DNA of 64,000 bases from Nonomuraea sp. SBT364 (GTDB taxonomy: Bacteria > Actinomycetota > Actinomycetes > Streptosporangiales > Streptosporangiaceae), in the NCBI RefSeq assembly GCF_001083785.1, contig NZ_LAVL01000018.1, forward strand, positions 31,588 to 95,587, in the 5' to 3' direction. Shown here one piece after another: positions 52,342 through 62,996 of the stretch. The notes beneath the pieces are model-generated. The model was not told the origin of the DNA, ran no database searches, and saw only the letters and a program-made list of their open reading frames with translations. Numbering within the stretch: position 1 is the first letter of the stretch; each line of letters starts with the position of its first letter. The translations under genes and the position numbers were made by a program.

Positions 52342-53468
52342 GCCCCGCCGGTGAACTCGACGCTGTCGACCGTCCACTTGCGGCACTGCTCGCTGAGCGT
52401 GAAGCCGAGCCCCGGCCGGTCCGGGACGATCATGCGGCCGTCGCGGGTCTCCAGGCGCTCCTCGAACAGCGGGTTGAGCCATTCGAAGTGCTCGACCCAC
52501 GGCTCGCGCGGATAGGCGGCGGCCAGATGGAGGTGGATCTCCATGGCGAAGTGCGGCGCGAGTTCGAGGCCCGCGTGGTCGGCGAGCGCGGCCAGGCGCA
52601 GGAACGGGGTGATCCCGCCGACGCGGGGGGCGTCGGGCTGGATGACGTCGGCGGCGCGCGCTTCGATGAGGCGGACGTGCTCGGGGACGCTGGAGAGCAT
52701 CTCGCCCGTGGCGATCGGGGTGTCGAGGGCGTCGGCGAGCCGGGCGTGCCCCTCGGCGTCGTAGGCGTCCAGCGGCTCCTCGATCCACACCAGCCCGAAC
52801 TCCTCGACCGCGCGGCCGAAGCGCAGCGCGGTGGCCCGGTCCCACTGCTGGTTGGCGTCCACCATCAGCGGCACGCCGTCGCCGAGGTGCTCGCGCACCG
52901 CGGCCAGCCGCCGCAGGTCCTCCTTCGTGTCCGGCTGGCCCACCTTGATCTTGATCCCGCCGATGCCCGCCGCCAGGGACTGGCTCGCCCGCTCCTTGAC
53001 CTCCTCGATCGGCGCGTGCAGGAAGCCGCCGGAGGTGTTGTAGGCGCGCACGGAGTCGCGGTAGGAGCCGAGGAGCTTGGCCAGCGGCAGCCCGGCCCGC
53101 CGGGCCTTGAGGTCCCACAGGGCCACGTCGATCGCGGCCAGCGCCTGCGTGGCTACGCCGGAGCGGCCCACCGACGCGCCGGCCCACAGCAGCTTCTCGT
53201 AGACCCGGCCGATGTCGGAGGGGTCCTCGCCGAGCAGCCCCTCCGCGACCTCCTTGGCGTGCGCGTACTGCGCCGGCCCGCCCGCCCGCTTGGAGTAGCC
53301 GAAGCCGGTGCCCCGGTGCCCGTCGGCGGTGGCGATCTCCGCGAACAGGAAGAAGATTTCGGTCATCGGCTTCTGCCGGCCCGTGAGCACCTTGGCGTCG
53401 CTGATGGGGACGTCCAGCGGAAGCCGTACGGAGGAGAGCGTGACATGACGGATGCGGTCGGCGGCCAT
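52338..53468 (-). CDS. L-talarate/galactarate dehydratase (enolase superfamily)
   Basis: The 376 residues track the Salmonella talarate/galactarate dehydratase: 'VRLPLDVPISDAKVLTGRQK', 'YSKRAGGPAQYAHAKE', 'GGIKIKVGQP' (KxK), metal ligands 'LMVDANQQWD', 'WIEEPLDAYD', 'IATGEML' and the catalytic His in 'LAPHFAMEIHLHLAAAYP'. The product, 5-keto-4-deoxyglucarate, feeds KdgD. GATGCATC and flanking ACGAT/ATCGT arms lie within the 60 bp upstream and may be the GntR operator. Confidence 0.93.
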   Translation of the reverse strand: MAADRIRHVTLSSVRLPLDVPISDAKVLTGRQKPMTEIFFLFAEIATADGHRGTGFGYSKRAGGPAQYAHAKEVAEGLLGEDPSDIGRVYEKLLWAGASVGRSGVATQALAAIDVALWDLKARRAGLPLAKLLGSYRDSVRAYNTSGGFLHAPIEEVKERASQSLAAGIGGIKIKVGQPDTKEDLRRLAAVREHLGDGVPLMVDANQQWDRATALRFGRAVEEFGLVWIEEPLDAYDAEGHARLADALDTPIATGEMLSSVPEHVRLIEARAADVIQPDAPRVGGITPFLRLAALADHAGLELAPHFAMEIHLHLAAAYPREPWVEHFEWLNPLFEERLETRDGRMIVPDRPGLGFTLSEQCRKWTVDSVEFTGGA

Positions 53469-53573
53469 CGGCGATTCCTAGCAAGAGACGATCGATGCAT
53501 CAGTCATCGTATAAATGCCTCACTCGTCTGACAAGTTTGATCCCGCTGGGTCCGACTCTCTCGGAACGGACGG

Positions 53574-53960
53574 TCAGAAGGCCCCGAACCGGGTCGCGGC
53601 CAGCAGCACCAGGAACGTCAGCATCGTCACCCGCAGCAGCTTCCCGCCCACTTTCAGGGACGGCCACGACAGGTAGGCCAGCCAGCAGACGAAGGCGAGG
53701 ACCGGCAGCACCGCCACGCCCCCCAGCCAGTTGGTGACCGCGAACCCGGCCAGCAGCAGGATCACCATCACCGTGGGCGTCACCCACCGGGGCACCTGCG
53801 TGAACAGGAACGCCATCGGCGTCGCGCTGCGCTCCTCCACCGACTTGCGCAGGCCCGTCGCGCCCGGTGTGAAGAACTGCTCGCCGGGCGGCAGCGGGCG
53901 CTTGGCCCCGGGACGCGGCTGGGCGAGCGGGTGTCTGCGGCGGTCGTCGTCTGTGCCCAC
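53574..53960 (-). CDS. Small membrane protein (DUF6703-like)
   Basis: The 128 residues have a Pro-rich basic N-terminus ('FFTPGATGLRKSVEERSATP') and three hydrophobic segments. Homologous small proteins next to an antibiotic-monooxygenase-like gene and glyS are common in actinobacteria. Function unknown. Confidence 0.75.
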   Translation of the reverse strand: MGTDDDRRRHPLAQPRPGAKRPLPPGEQFFTPGATGLRKSVEERSATPMAFLFTQVPRWVTPTVMVILLLAGFAVTNWLGGVAVLPVLAFVCWLAYLSWPSLKVGGKLLRVTMLTFLVLLAATRFGAF

Positions 53961-54024
53961 GGCCAGAGCCTAGCGCCGGGCGAATCGGCCCGGCGGCTCC
54001 GCGCTGTCTGACATCCTGGGGAAC

Positions 54025-54312
54025 GTGCTCGCCGTGATCCGCTACACCGTTCCAGAGTCCCAGTCCCAAGACTTCGCCAAGCAGGGCCACGCCATCCTCG
54101 ACCTGCTCGCCGAACAGCCCGGCTACCTGCGCGGCCGGCTGGCCCGATCGGTCGACGAGCCCAATCTGTGGGCCGTGGTCAGCGAGTGGGAGGGCGCCGG
54201 GTTCTACCGCCGGGCGCTGTCCGCCGCCCGGATGGCGATGTATCCCCTCATGACCCTCATGGTCAACGAACCCAGTGCTTTCGAGGACGTCTACCTCCTC
54301 GACGGTGCGTAA
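54025..54312 (+). CDS. Antibiotic biosynthesis monooxygenase (ABM)-fold protein
   Basis: GTG start; 95 residues with the dimeric alpha-beta barrel pattern ('MLAVIRYTVPESQSQDFAKQ', 'QPGYLRGRLARSVDEPNLWA'). Members range from quinone-forming monooxygenases to heme oxygenases; the conserved position by glyS gives no clear substrate. Confidence 0.8.
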   Translation: MLAVIRYTVPESQSQDFAKQGHAILDLLAEQPGYLRGRLARSVDEPNLWAVVSEWEGAGFYRRALSAARMAMYPLMTLMVNEPSAFEDVYLLDGA

Positions 54313-54407
54313 CGTCACTCGCGCGCGAGGCCGGGCCGGTGTCCCCTAAGCTGGGACCTCACTGAGAATCCCTCGCCGACCTCCAGCCGGAAAGAGAACC
54401 GACCAAC

Positions 54408-55793
54408 ATGGCACGACGCACCGACGTCATGGACACCATCGTCAGCCTCGCCAAGCGCCGCGGGCTCGTCTACCCGTCGAGCGAGATCTACGGCGGACTG
54501 CGCGCGTCATGGGACTACGGTCCACTGGGCGTCGAGCTGAAGAACAACGTCAAGCGGCAGTGGTGGCTGTCGATGGTCCAGGCCCGCGACGACGTCGTAG
54601 GCCTCGACTCCTGCGTCATCCTCGCCCCCGAGGTGTGGCAGGCCAGCGGCCACGTCGAGACCTTCACCGACCCGCTGACCGAATGCCAGTCCTGCCACAA
54701 GCGCTTCCGCGCCGATCACCTGCTCGAGGCGTACGAGGAGAAGAACGGCAAGGAGCCCGCCGGCGGCCTGGCCGACATCACCTGCCCCAACTGCGGCAAC
54801 AAGGGCTCCTTCACCGCGCCCCGGCAGTTCAGCGGCCTGCTCAAGACCTTCCTCGGCCCGGTCGAGGACGAGTCGGGCCTGGCCTACCTGCGGCCCGAGA
54901 CCGCCCAGGGCATCTTCATCAACTACCAGAACGTGCAGCAGTCGGCCCGCCGCAAGGTCCCGTTCGGCATCGGCCAGATCGGCAAGTCGTTCCGCAACGA
55001 GATCACGCCGGGCAACTTCATCTTCCGCACGCGTGAGTTCGAGCAGATGGAGATGGAGTTCTTCGTCAAGCCCGGCACCGACGAGGAATGGCACCAATAC
55101 TGGATCGACGAGCGCTTCCGCTGGTACTCCGACCTGGGCATCAACAAGGACAACCTCCGGCTCTACGAGCACCCCAAGGAGAAGCTGTCCCACTACGCCA
55201 AGCGGACCGTCGACGTCGAATACCGCTTCAACTTCACCGGCTCGGAGTGGGGTGAGCTCGAAGGCATCGCCAACCGCACCGACTTCGACCTGACCGCCCA
55301 TTCCAAGGCGTCCGGCGTCGACCTCAGCTTCTTCGAGCAGGACACCGGCGAGCGTTACGTCCCGTACGTCATCGAGCCGGCCGCCGGCGTCGACCGGGCC
55401 ACGCTGACGTTCCTGCTCGACGCCTACACCGAGGACGAGGCGCCCAACGCCAAGGGCGTCATGGAGAAGCGCACGGTGATGCGCCTCGACCACCGGCTCG
55501 CCCCGGTCAAGGCCGCGGTGCTGCCGCTGTCGCGCAACGCCGACCTGTCGCCGAAGGCCCGTGACCTGGCCGCCCAGCTCCGCCGCCGGTGGAACGTCGA
55601 GTTCGACGACGCGGGCGCCATCGGCCGCCGCTACCGCCGCCAGGACGAGATCGGCACGCCGTTCTGCATCACGATCGACTTCGACACCCTGGAGGACCAC
55701 GCGGTCACCGTGCGCGAGCGCGACTCCATGGGCCAGGAGCGCATCGCCCTCGACCAGGTCGACTCCTACCTGAGGCAGCACCTCAACGACTAG
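54408..55793 (+). CDS. glyS: Glycyl-tRNA synthetase
   Basis: The 461-residue class II synthetase (alpha2 type) starts '[20 protein letters not shown]'. It has the zinc site 'CQSCHKRF' ... 'CPNCGNKG', motif 2 region '[16 protein letters not shown]' and 'IGKSFRNEI', motif 3 near '[15 protein letters not shown]' and a C-terminal anticodon-binding domain. It charges tRNA-Gly. A strong terminator follows. Confidence 0.97.
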   Translation: MARRTDVMDTIVSLAKRRGLVYPSSEIYGGLRASWDYGPLGVELKNNVKRQWWLSMVQARDDVVGLDSCVILAPEVWQASGHVETFTDPLTECQSCHKRFRADHLLEAYEEKNGKEPAGGLADITCPNCGNKGSFTAPRQFSGLLKTFLGPVEDESGLAYLRPETAQGIFINYQNVQQSARRKVPFGIGQIGKSFRNEITPGNFIFRTREFEQMEMEFFVKPGTDEEWHQYWIDERFRWYSDLGINKDNLRLYEHPKEKLSHYAKRTVDVEYRFNFTGSEWGELEGIANRTDFDLTAHSKASGVDLSFFEQDTGERYVPYVIEPAAGVDRATLTFLLDAYTEDEAPNAKGVMEKRTVMRLDHRLAPVKAAVLPLSRNADLSPKARDLAAQLRRRWNVEFDDAGAIGRRYRRQDEIGTPFCITIDFDTLEDHAVTVRERDSMGQERIALDQVDSYLRQHLND

Positions 55794-55811
55794 CACGTCC
55801 CGCTTCGTGTG

Positions 55812-55839
55812 AAGGGCCGCACTTCGGTGCGGCCCTTTT
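55812..55839 (+). terminator. glyS terminator
   Basis: AAGGGCCGCAC-TTCG-GTGCGGCCC followed by TTTT: a UUCG tetraloop stem with U-tract 18 bases after the glyS stop. Confidence 0.95.
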
Positions 55840-55942
55840 CGCGTCCCTGTCCGAACATGTCATCGATGTCACGGCGTACTCCCTCATGTGTCGCTTGTAG
55901 CATGCATGCACTGCCGATGTCCGACCTCTCCAGGAGTCTCCG

Positions 55943-56779
55943 TTGACCGCTCATGCCGATGCCACGAGGCGACGCGTACACGATCTGCTGCGTGCCGAGG
56001 AGGAGCGGATCCTGCAGCGCTGGACCGATCTGGCGAAAACGTCCGCCGAGGAGCTGCGGGACCTCTACCGGGCGCTGCGCCTGGCCCTCGGCGACGAGCG
56101 TGACGACCTGGCCGACGTCCGGGGGCTGCTCGCGGAGCTGTCGCGGGAGCGCGCCCGGCAGGGCCACACGCCCTCCGACACCGCGCGCGTGGTGTTCTGC
56201 CTCAAGGAGGCCGTCCACGAGGCGGTCGCGAGCGACGGCTCGGCGGAGGCGCTGAAGGGCTTCATCTGGTTCTCGCGGCTGATCGACGACCTCGGCCTCT
56301 ACACCTTCGAGGTGTACGCGACCGCCCGGGAGAAGATCATCCTGGATCAGGCGGAACAGCTCCTGGAGCTGTCGACGCCCGTCGTCAAGCTGTGGGAGGG
56401 CATCGTCGCGGTGCCCCTGATCGGCACCCTCGACTCGGCCAGGACCCAGGTCGTGATGGAGAAGCTGCTGCAGACGCTGGTGGAGACCGGCGCCGAGCAC
56501 GCCGTGATCGACATCACCGGTGTCCCCGCCGTCGACACCCAGGTCGCCCAGCACCTGCTCAAGACCGTCGTCGCCGCCCGGCTGATGGGCGCCGAGTGCG
56601 TCATCTCCGGCATCCGCCCGCAGATCGCGCACACCATCGTCACGCTCGGCATCGAGTTCGGCGACATCATCACCAAGGCCTCGCTCGCCGACGCTCTCGC
56701 GTACGCGCTCAGCCGCAGCGGCGCCGAGATCAGCACCCCACGCCGCACGCGCATCGCGGTGCGGACCGAGGAGGTGTGA
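55943..56779 (+). CDS. rsbR: RsbR-type stressosome protein (RsbRD N-terminus + STAS)
   Basis: TTG start with AGGAG 7 bases upstream. The 278 residues have a helical globin-like N-terminal sensor (about 1-150) and a C-terminal STAS domain ('VPLIGTLDSARTQVVMEKLL', 'HAVIDITGVPAVDTQVAQHL'). The position of the phospho-acceptor reads 'VDTQVA' (Thr). It forms the stressosome with RsbS and sequesters RsbT. First gene of a six-gene coupled operon. Confidence 0.9.
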   Translation: MTAHADATRRRVHDLLRAEEERILQRWTDLAKTSAEELRDLYRALRLALGDERDDLADVRGLLAELSRERARQGHTPSDTARVVFCLKEAVHEAVASDGSAEALKGFIWFSRLIDDLGLYTFEVYATAREKIILDQAEQLLELSTPVVKLWEGIVAVPLIGTLDSARTQVVMEKLLQTLVETGAEHAVIDITGVPAVDTQVAQHLLKTVVAARLMGAECVISGIRPQIAHTIVTLGIEFGDIITKASLADALAYALSRSGAEISTPRRTRIAVRTEEV

Positions 56780-57144
56780 TGGAGCGCGTCCCCATCCTGA
56801 AGCTGGGCGACATCCTGATCATCTCGATCCAGGTCGACCTGGAGGACCAGAGCGTGCTCGCCCTTCAGGAGGACCTGGCCGACAAGGTGGTCTCCACCGG
56901 CGCGCGCGGCGTCATCATCGACATCACCGCCGTGGAGATCGTCGACTCCTTCATCGGCCGCATGCTGGCCACCATCGCCGCCACGTCGAGGATGCTCGAC
57001 GCGGAGACCGTGGTCGTCGGCATGCGCCCGGCCGTGGCCATCACGCTCGTCGAGCTCGGCCTGTCCCTGGGCGGTGTGCGCACCGCGCTCAACCTGGAGA
57101 AGGGGGTCGCGTTGCTGGACCACACCCGGAGCGCCCCGCGATGA
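56779..57144 (+). CDS. rsbS: RsbS STAS-domain antagonist
   Basis: Start ATG shares a base with the rsbR stop. The 121-residue STAS protein begins 'MERVPILKLGDILIISIQVD' and has the phosphorylatable Ser in 'AVEIVDSFIGRML'. It holds RsbT until phosphorylated by it. Confidence 0.93.
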   Translation: MERVPILKLGDILIISIQVDLEDQSVLALQEDLADKVVSTGARGVIIDITAVEIVDSFIGRMLATIAATSRMLDAETVVVGMRPAVAITLVELGLSLGGVRTALNLEKGVALLDHTRSAPR

Positions 57145-57545
57145 GCGGTGACGGTCACCTGCTGCCGATCGCGAGCAACGCCGACGTGGTGGCCGTGCGC
57201 CGGCAGGTCCGGGCCCTGGCCGTGGACGTGGGGCTCTCCCTCGTCGATCAGACCAAGGTGGTCACGGCGGCCAGCGAACTCGCCCGCAACGCGCTCGTGT
57301 ACGCCGGTGGAGGCCGGGCGAGCATCGAGATCGTCGAGAACGGCGTCCGGAAGGGCCTCAGGTTGTCCTTCATCGACGAAGGGCCCGGCATCCCCGACCT
57401 GGCGCTCGCGCTCACCGACGGCTGGACCACCGGCAGCGGCCTGGGCCTGGGGCTGGGCGGTTCCCGGCGCCTGGTCGACGAGTTCGATCTGATCTCGGCC
57501 CCCGGGAAGGGGACGACGGTGACCGTGACGAAGTGGGCCAGGTAG
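57141..57545 (+). CDS. rsbT: RsbT serine-protein kinase (GHKL)
   Basis: The 134-residue GHKL kinase has N box 'ASELARNALVYAGGG', G1 'DEGPGIPD' and G2 'GSGLGLGLGGSRRLVDEF'. It phosphorylates RsbR/RsbS and, when released, activates a downstream PP2C phosphatase. ATGA overlap with rsbS. Confidence 0.93.
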   Translation: MSGDGHLLPIASNADVVAVRRQVRALAVDVGLSLVDQTKVVTAASELARNALVYAGGGRASIEIVENGVRKGLRLSFIDEGPGIPDLALALTDGWTTGSGLGLGLGGSRRLVDEFDLISAPGKGTTVTVTKWAR

Positions 57546-58547
57546 GTGAGCCAGATCAAGCGACTCGGTGACGACACCTGGGTACGGGCCGAGGACCCCA
57601 GCGCGGTCGGCGCGGTACGCAGGCCGGCCACCGAGCTCGCCCTCGCCGCCGGGCTCGGGGCCGACCGCACGGCGCAGATCGCCGTGGCGGTCACCGAGGC
57701 CGTCTCCAACCTGGTCAAGCACGCCGAACAGGGGATGGCGCTGGTCCGGCTCTGCCCCGGCGCCCCGGACGTCGTCGAGCTGATCACCCTGGACCGCGGG
57801 CCGGGCATGCCCGACGTGGCACGCGCCCTGCGTGACGGCTACTCCACGTCCGGCACGCTGGGCATCGGCCTGGGCGCGATCGCCCGCATCGCCTCCCGCT
57901 ACGACGTCCACTCGCTGCCGGGCAGGGGGACCGTGCTGGCCGTGCAGTTCGGCGCGGCGGAGCTGCCCGCCCCGCCGCCGGCCACCGGGCTGGTGCGCCC
58001 CATCGGGGAGGAGCCCGTTTCCGGCGACTCCTACGCGATCGTCACGAACGGCCCGGAGACGACCGTCCTGGTCTGCGACGGGCTGGGCCACGGCCCGGCC
58101 GCCGCGCAGGCCTCCCGTGAGGCGGTGGCGCTGTTCCTGCGCGCACCCGGCGACGAGCCCAAGGAGATCCTCGACCGCGTGCACCGCGGCCTGCGCTCCA
58201 CCCGCGGCGGCGCGGTGGCGGTGGCACGTGTCAGCGCCACCACCGTCAGCTACGCCGGGCTCGGCAACATCTCCGGCTGGATCTCCTACGCCGACGCGCG
58301 CCAGGGCATGATCTCGGTGCCGGGGATCGCCGGCCACGCGGGCGGCACGCTGCGCCAGTACGAGTACGAGGTGGGCGAGCACGCGACCGTCGTCCTGCAC
58401 TCCGACGGCCTGACCGAGCGCTGGTCCGCCGCGGCCGTGCCGGGCCTGTTCGCCCGCTCCCCGGCCGTGGTCGCGGCCGGGCTGCTGCGCGAGGCGGGCA
58501 GCCGCCGGGACGACGCGTGCGTGGTGATCGTGAGACCGCGGCCATGA
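57546..58547 (+). CDS. GHKL ATPase fused to PP2C phosphatase (RsbX-like)
   Basis: GTG start directly after the rsbT stop. Residues 1-145 are a second RsbT/RsbW-like ATPase ('AVTEAVSNLVKHAEQG', 'DRGPGMPD', 'GTLGIGLGAIARIASRYDV'). The rest is a PP2C (SpoIIE-like) domain with metal-site motifs 'VLVCDGLGHGPAAAQASR' and 'VVLHSDGLTERW'. It probably resets the stressosome by dephosphorylating RsbR/RsbS, as RsbX does. Confidence 0.88.
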   Translation: MSQIKRLGDDTWVRAEDPSAVGAVRRPATELALAAGLGADRTAQIAVAVTEAVSNLVKHAEQGMALVRLCPGAPDVVELITLDRGPGMPDVARALRDGYSTSGTLGIGLGAIARIASRYDVHSLPGRGTVLAVQFGAAELPAPPPATGLVRPIGEEPVSGDSYAIVTNGPETTVLVCDGLGHGPAAAQASREAVALFLRAPGDEPKEILDRVHRGLRSTRGGAVAVARVSATTVSYAGLGNISGWISYADARQGMISVPGIAGHAGGTLRQYEYEVGEHATVVLHSDGLTERWSAAAVPGLFARSPAVVAAGLLREAGSRRDDACVVIVRPRP

Positions 58548-60190
58548 GCGGGACCGAGGTGGCCCGGCTGCGCCTGACCGGTGACCAGGACGTCTTCTCC
58601 CTGCGCCGCCTCGGCAGAGCGGTCGCGCAACTGGCCGGGCTGGAGACGCAGGACCAGGTCCGCGTGGCGACCGCGCTCAGCGAGGTCGGCCGGGAGATGG
58701 TCGGCACCGGCGCCCTCGCCGTCTTCTCGCTGGAGAACGAGCGGCTGCTCATCACCGTCGAGCGCGCCCCCGACGGGCTCTGCGACTCCGAGGGCCTGGC
58801 GCTCGCGCGCCGCCTGGTCGACGAGGTCAGCGCCGACCCCGGCGGGATGGTCACCATCGCCAAGCGGCTGCCGCCGAACCTCCCCGGCCCGCCCGTCGCC
58901 CGGGTCCGCGAGGATCTGGCCAGGCTGACGCCGGTCAGCGCCCTGGAGGAGCTGCGGGCACAGAACGAGGAACTGGCCACGGCACTGGAGGACGTCCGCA
59001 GGCTCAACACCGAACTGCAGGAGACCAACACCGGCGTCCTGGCGCTGTACAACCAGCTCTCCAGCGAGCTTGAGGAGACCAACCGCGGCGTCGTCGCGCT
59101 CTACGCCGAGCTCGACGAGAAGTCCAGCCAGCTACGCGATGCCGCGGAGGCCAGGAACCGGTTCTGGACCACGCTCAGCCACGAGCTGCGGACCCCGCTC
59201 AACTCGATCATCGGCCTGGTCCGGCTGCTCGTGGGGCCGGGCGGCGAGCCGCTCACCAGGGAGCAGACGCACCAGATCCGGCTCATCGGCGGCTCGGCCG
59301 AGACGTTGCTGGGGCTGGTGGGCGAGCTGCTCGACATGGCCAAGGCGGAGTCCGGGCGGCTGGAGCCGGAGCTCGGCCCATGCGACGTGGCCGGGCTCGC
59401 CGAGCAGCTCCGGGTGACGATGCAGCCGACCGGGGAGGTCGAGCTGCACGCCACCGTGGCCCCCGAGGCGGCCGAGATCTACACCGACGGGGTCATGCTC
59501 AGCCGCGTGCTGCGCAACCTGCTGTCGAACGCGCTGAAGTTCACCCTGCGCGGCGAGGTGCGGCTGCGGGCCGAGCTCGACGAGGCCGAGGGCGAGGTGG
59601 TCATCACCGTGAGCGACACCGGCATCGGCATCCCGCAGGAGCATCTCGGGCACGTCTTCGAGGAGTTCTACCAGGTGCCGGGCCCCCTTCAGGCCGAGGC
59701 CAGGGGCACCGGAATCGGCCTGCCGTACGCGCGCAGGCTGGTGGAGGCGCTGGACGGGAGCCTGGAGCTGGCGAGCGGCGGCGAGGGCACGACCGTGATC
59801 GTGCGCCTGCCGAGGCACGGCCTCGCGCCCCAGATCGGGCGGCTGCTGATCGCCGACGACGACGAGGCGTTCCGCGCCGTCGCCCGCAGGATGCTGCACG
59901 GCTTCGCCGTCGACCTGGACGAGGCCGGCGACGGCGTGGAGGCGCTGGAGGTGATGAAGGAGCGGCGGCCCGACGTCGTGGTGCTGGACATGCTGATGCC
60001 GCGGCTCGACGGCAGCGCGCTGCTCCAGCGCATGTCGGAGGACGAGGAGCTGAGGGAAGTGGCGGTGGTCGTGGTGACGGTCGCGCCGGGCAGGGCGGTG
60101 GCGGGCCACCCGGTGCTGTCTAAGGACCGGCTGCGCCGGGAGGACCTGCTGCGCGCCGTGCGTGAGGCGATGGGGACGAGCCGTGGCTGA
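58544..60190 (+). CDS. Hybrid sensor histidine kinase with ATPase-like N-terminus and C-terminal receiver
   Basis: The 548 residues comprise an N-terminal GHKL-like region (1-120), a coiled coil with a doubled motif ('TNTGVLALYNQLSSELEE', 'TNRGVVALYAELDE'), HisKA with phospho-His in 'TLSHELRTPLNSIIGLVRLL', HATPase ('NLLSNALKFT', 'DTGIGIP', 'GTGIGLPYA') and a receiver with Asp in 'DVVVLDMLMP'. No membrane segment, so it senses a cytoplasmic cue or the stressosome. Coupled by ATGA to the phosphatase gene and by 8 bases to the next. Confidence 0.92.
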   Translation: MSGTEVARLRLTGDQDVFSLRRLGRAVAQLAGLETQDQVRVATALSEVGREMVGTGALAVFSLENERLLITVERAPDGLCDSEGLALARRLVDEVSADPGGMVTIAKRLPPNLPGPPVARVREDLARLTPVSALEELRAQNEELATALEDVRRLNTELQETNTGVLALYNQLSSELEETNRGVVALYAELDEKSSQLRDAAEARNRFWTTLSHELRTPLNSIIGLVRLLVGPGGEPLTREQTHQIRLIGGSAETLLGLVGELLDMAKAESGRLEPELGPCDVAGLAEQLRVTMQPTGEVELHATVAPEAAEIYTDGVMLSRVLRNLLSNALKFTLRGEVRLRAELDEAEGEVVITVSDTGIGIPQEHLGHVFEEFYQVPGPLQAEARGTGIGLPYARRLVEALDGSLELASGGEGTTVIVRLPRHGLAPQIGRLLIADDDEAFRAVARRMLHGFAVDLDEAGDGVEALEVMKERRPDVVVLDMLMPRLDGSALLQRMSEDEELREVAVVVVTVAPGRAVAGHPVLSKDRLRREDLLRAVREAMGTSRG

Positions 60191-61754
60191 GCCTTCCGCG
60201 ACGATCCTGGTGGTGGAGGACACGCCGACCAAGCGCTACATCCTGTCGAGCTGGCTGCGCCGTGCCGGCCACCAGGTCGTCGAGGCCGGCACCGGCGAGG
60301 AGGCCCTTCTGATGCTCGCCAGCGAGCGCCCGGACCTGGTGGTGCTGGACGTACGCCTGCCCGGCCTCGACGGGTACGCGGTGTGCGAGCGGATCAAGGC
60401 GGACCCGGCGACCGCCTCCATCCCGGTCATCCAGGTGTCGGCCAACGCCGTCACGGTGGCCGATCGGACCGAGGGGCTGGAGCGGGGCGCGGACGCGTAC
60501 CTGCCGGACCCCATCGAGCCGGACGAGTTCACCGCGATCGTCGTGGCCACGCTGCGCTACTCGCGGGCGCGGCGGCGGGCCGAGGTGATGGCCGCGCGCC
60601 TGGCCAAGCTCGCCGAGACGACACTGCTCATCAACCGCGCCGACTCCTTCGAGCGGCTGCTGTCGGTGGCCGTGGAGGGCACGGCCGAGATCCTGGACCG
60701 GTTCGCCGGCGCGCTGGCGGTGCCCGCCGACGGACGCCCGCGCCGCTACCGGGCGCGCCCGGGCGGGGCCGTCATCAGCAAGGGTGTCCCTCCCAGCCTG
60801 CTGGAGCGCCTGGCCGCGATCGGTCTCGGCCAGGCGACGGGCGCCGAGGTGATCGTCCTGCCGCCCGGCGAGTGGCACCGGCTGGTGCCGGACTCGGAGA
60901 TCGGCATGCCCGTCACCGGAGTGCTCTGCCGGACCAGGAAGGGCAGACCGCCGATCTTCCTCGGCGTGGAGGCCGAGCCGGAACTGGACGCCGACGAGGT
61001 CAACCTGCTGCGCCAGCTCGCCCAGGAGCTGGCCCTGGCCGTGGACGCGCGGCGCGCCTACACCGAGGAGCACGCGATCTCGATCACCCTGCAGCGCAGC
61101 CTGCTGCCCTCGCACATCCCCGACGTGCCTGGGGTGACGCTGGGGCTGCGCTACGAGCCCGCCCACGGCGGGATCGAGGTGGGCGGCGACTTCTACGAGG
61201 TGCTGACGGTGGGCGACCGGATGCTCGTGGCGATCGGTGACGTGATGGGCCACTCGCTGCACGCCGCGACCATCATGGCCGAACTGCGTCACGCGCTGCG
61301 CGCCTCCGTCATGGACGAGGTGGACCTGGCGGCGTCGATGGACCTGCTCAACAAGGTGCTGCGCCGCTACCACCCCAGCATGACGGCCACGGTCTGCCTG
61401 ATGCTGCTGAATCCGGCGACCGGCGAGATCATGCTGGCCAACGCCGGTCACATCCCGCCGCTGCTGGCCGGGCCGGACGCGCGCTTCCACGGCATGGGCA
61501 ACCTCATGCTGGGCGTGGCGGAGGAGGACTACAAGGTCGACCACCTGACTCTGCCGCCCGGCGCGACGATCATGATGTTCACCGACGGGCTGGTGGAGGA
61601 CCGGCACACGTTGCTGGACGACAGCCTGGAGCGGGCCAGGCGGCTCGCCGAGACGGTCGGGGACGACCTGGAGGCGTTCTGCGACGAGATGCTGGCGGCC
61701 TTCGGGACGCGGGAGGACGACGTCGCCCTCGTGGTGCTGCGGCGCGACCTCTGA
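60183..61754 (+). CDS. Receiver-GAF-like-PP2C (RsbU-type) phosphatase
   Basis: GTG start. Residues 1-125 form a receiver ('ILVVEDTPTKRYIL', Asp in 'LVVLDVRLPGLDGY'); the usual Lys near its end is replaced ('YLPDPIEPDEF'). The middle may be a GAF-type domain. The last 240 residues are a PP2C phosphatase ('GGDFYEVLTVGDRMLVAIGD', 'VMGHSLHAA', 'MMFTDGLVEDR'). It is the likely output that dephosphorylates an anti-anti-sigma factor. No anti-sigma/sigma pair is present in the window. Confidence 0.92.
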   Translation: MAEPSATILVVEDTPTKRYILSSWLRRAGHQVVEAGTGEEALLMLASERPDLVVLDVRLPGLDGYAVCERIKADPATASIPVIQVSANAVTVADRTEGLERGADAYLPDPIEPDEFTAIVVATLRYSRARRRAEVMAARLAKLAETTLLINRADSFERLLSVAVEGTAEILDRFAGALAVPADGRPRRYRARPGGAVISKGVPPSLLERLAAIGLGQATGAEVIVLPPGEWHRLVPDSEIGMPVTGVLCRTRKGRPPIFLGVEAEPELDADEVNLLRQLAQELALAVDARRAYTEEHAISITLQRSLLPSHIPDVPGVTLGLRYEPAHGGIEVGGDFYEVLTVGDRMLVAIGDVMGHSLHAATIMAELRHALRASVMDEVDLAASMDLLNKVLRRYHPSMTATVCLMLLNPATGEIMLANAGHIPPLLAGPDARFHGMGNLMLGVAEEDYKVDHLTLPPGATIMMFTDGLVEDRHTLLDDSLERARRLAETVGDDLEAFCDEMLAAFGTREDDVALVVLRRDL

Positions 61755-61875
61755 CCCGCTGCACCCGACCCGTCGCCCCACTGCACCGAAAAACCGTATA
61801 AAGGCCGGAGTTACTCACGTTTTCGCGTGCTTTTGATGACATGACCCTGAACCCGATGAAAGGGACAGGGGACCC

Positions 61876-62015
61876 ATGCCACGCACAACACGTTTCGCCG
61901 CCCTCCTGCTGGCCGGCGGTGCGCTGCTCCTGACGGGCGGCGCCGCGTACGCCGAGCCTGAGCCGTCCGCGCTGGAGCTCCGGCTCATCGTGGACGACTG
62001 CCCCGAGGTCAAGCC

Positions 62016-62019
<4 letters not shown>
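61876..62019 (+). CDS. Small secreted peptide upstream of moxR, function unknown
   Basis: A 47-residue ORF with GGGGA upstream, stop overlapping the moxR start (ATGA). The first about 26 residues are a signal peptide ('MPRTTRFAALLLAGGALLLT' then 'GGAAYA'), leaving a mature part of about 21 residues, acidic with one Cys ('LIVDDCPEVKP'). Coupling to moxR supports it being translated. A TATAAA-like sequence lies about 80 bases upstream. Confidence 0.6.

Positions 62020-62992
<973 letters not shown>

Positions 62993-62996
<4 letters not shown>

Noticed and set aside
61811..61838. Terminator of the rsb operon at CACG-TTTTCG-CGTG-CTTTT
   Set aside because: The stem is only 4-5 bp and lies in a probable promoter region; not strong enough to annotate.
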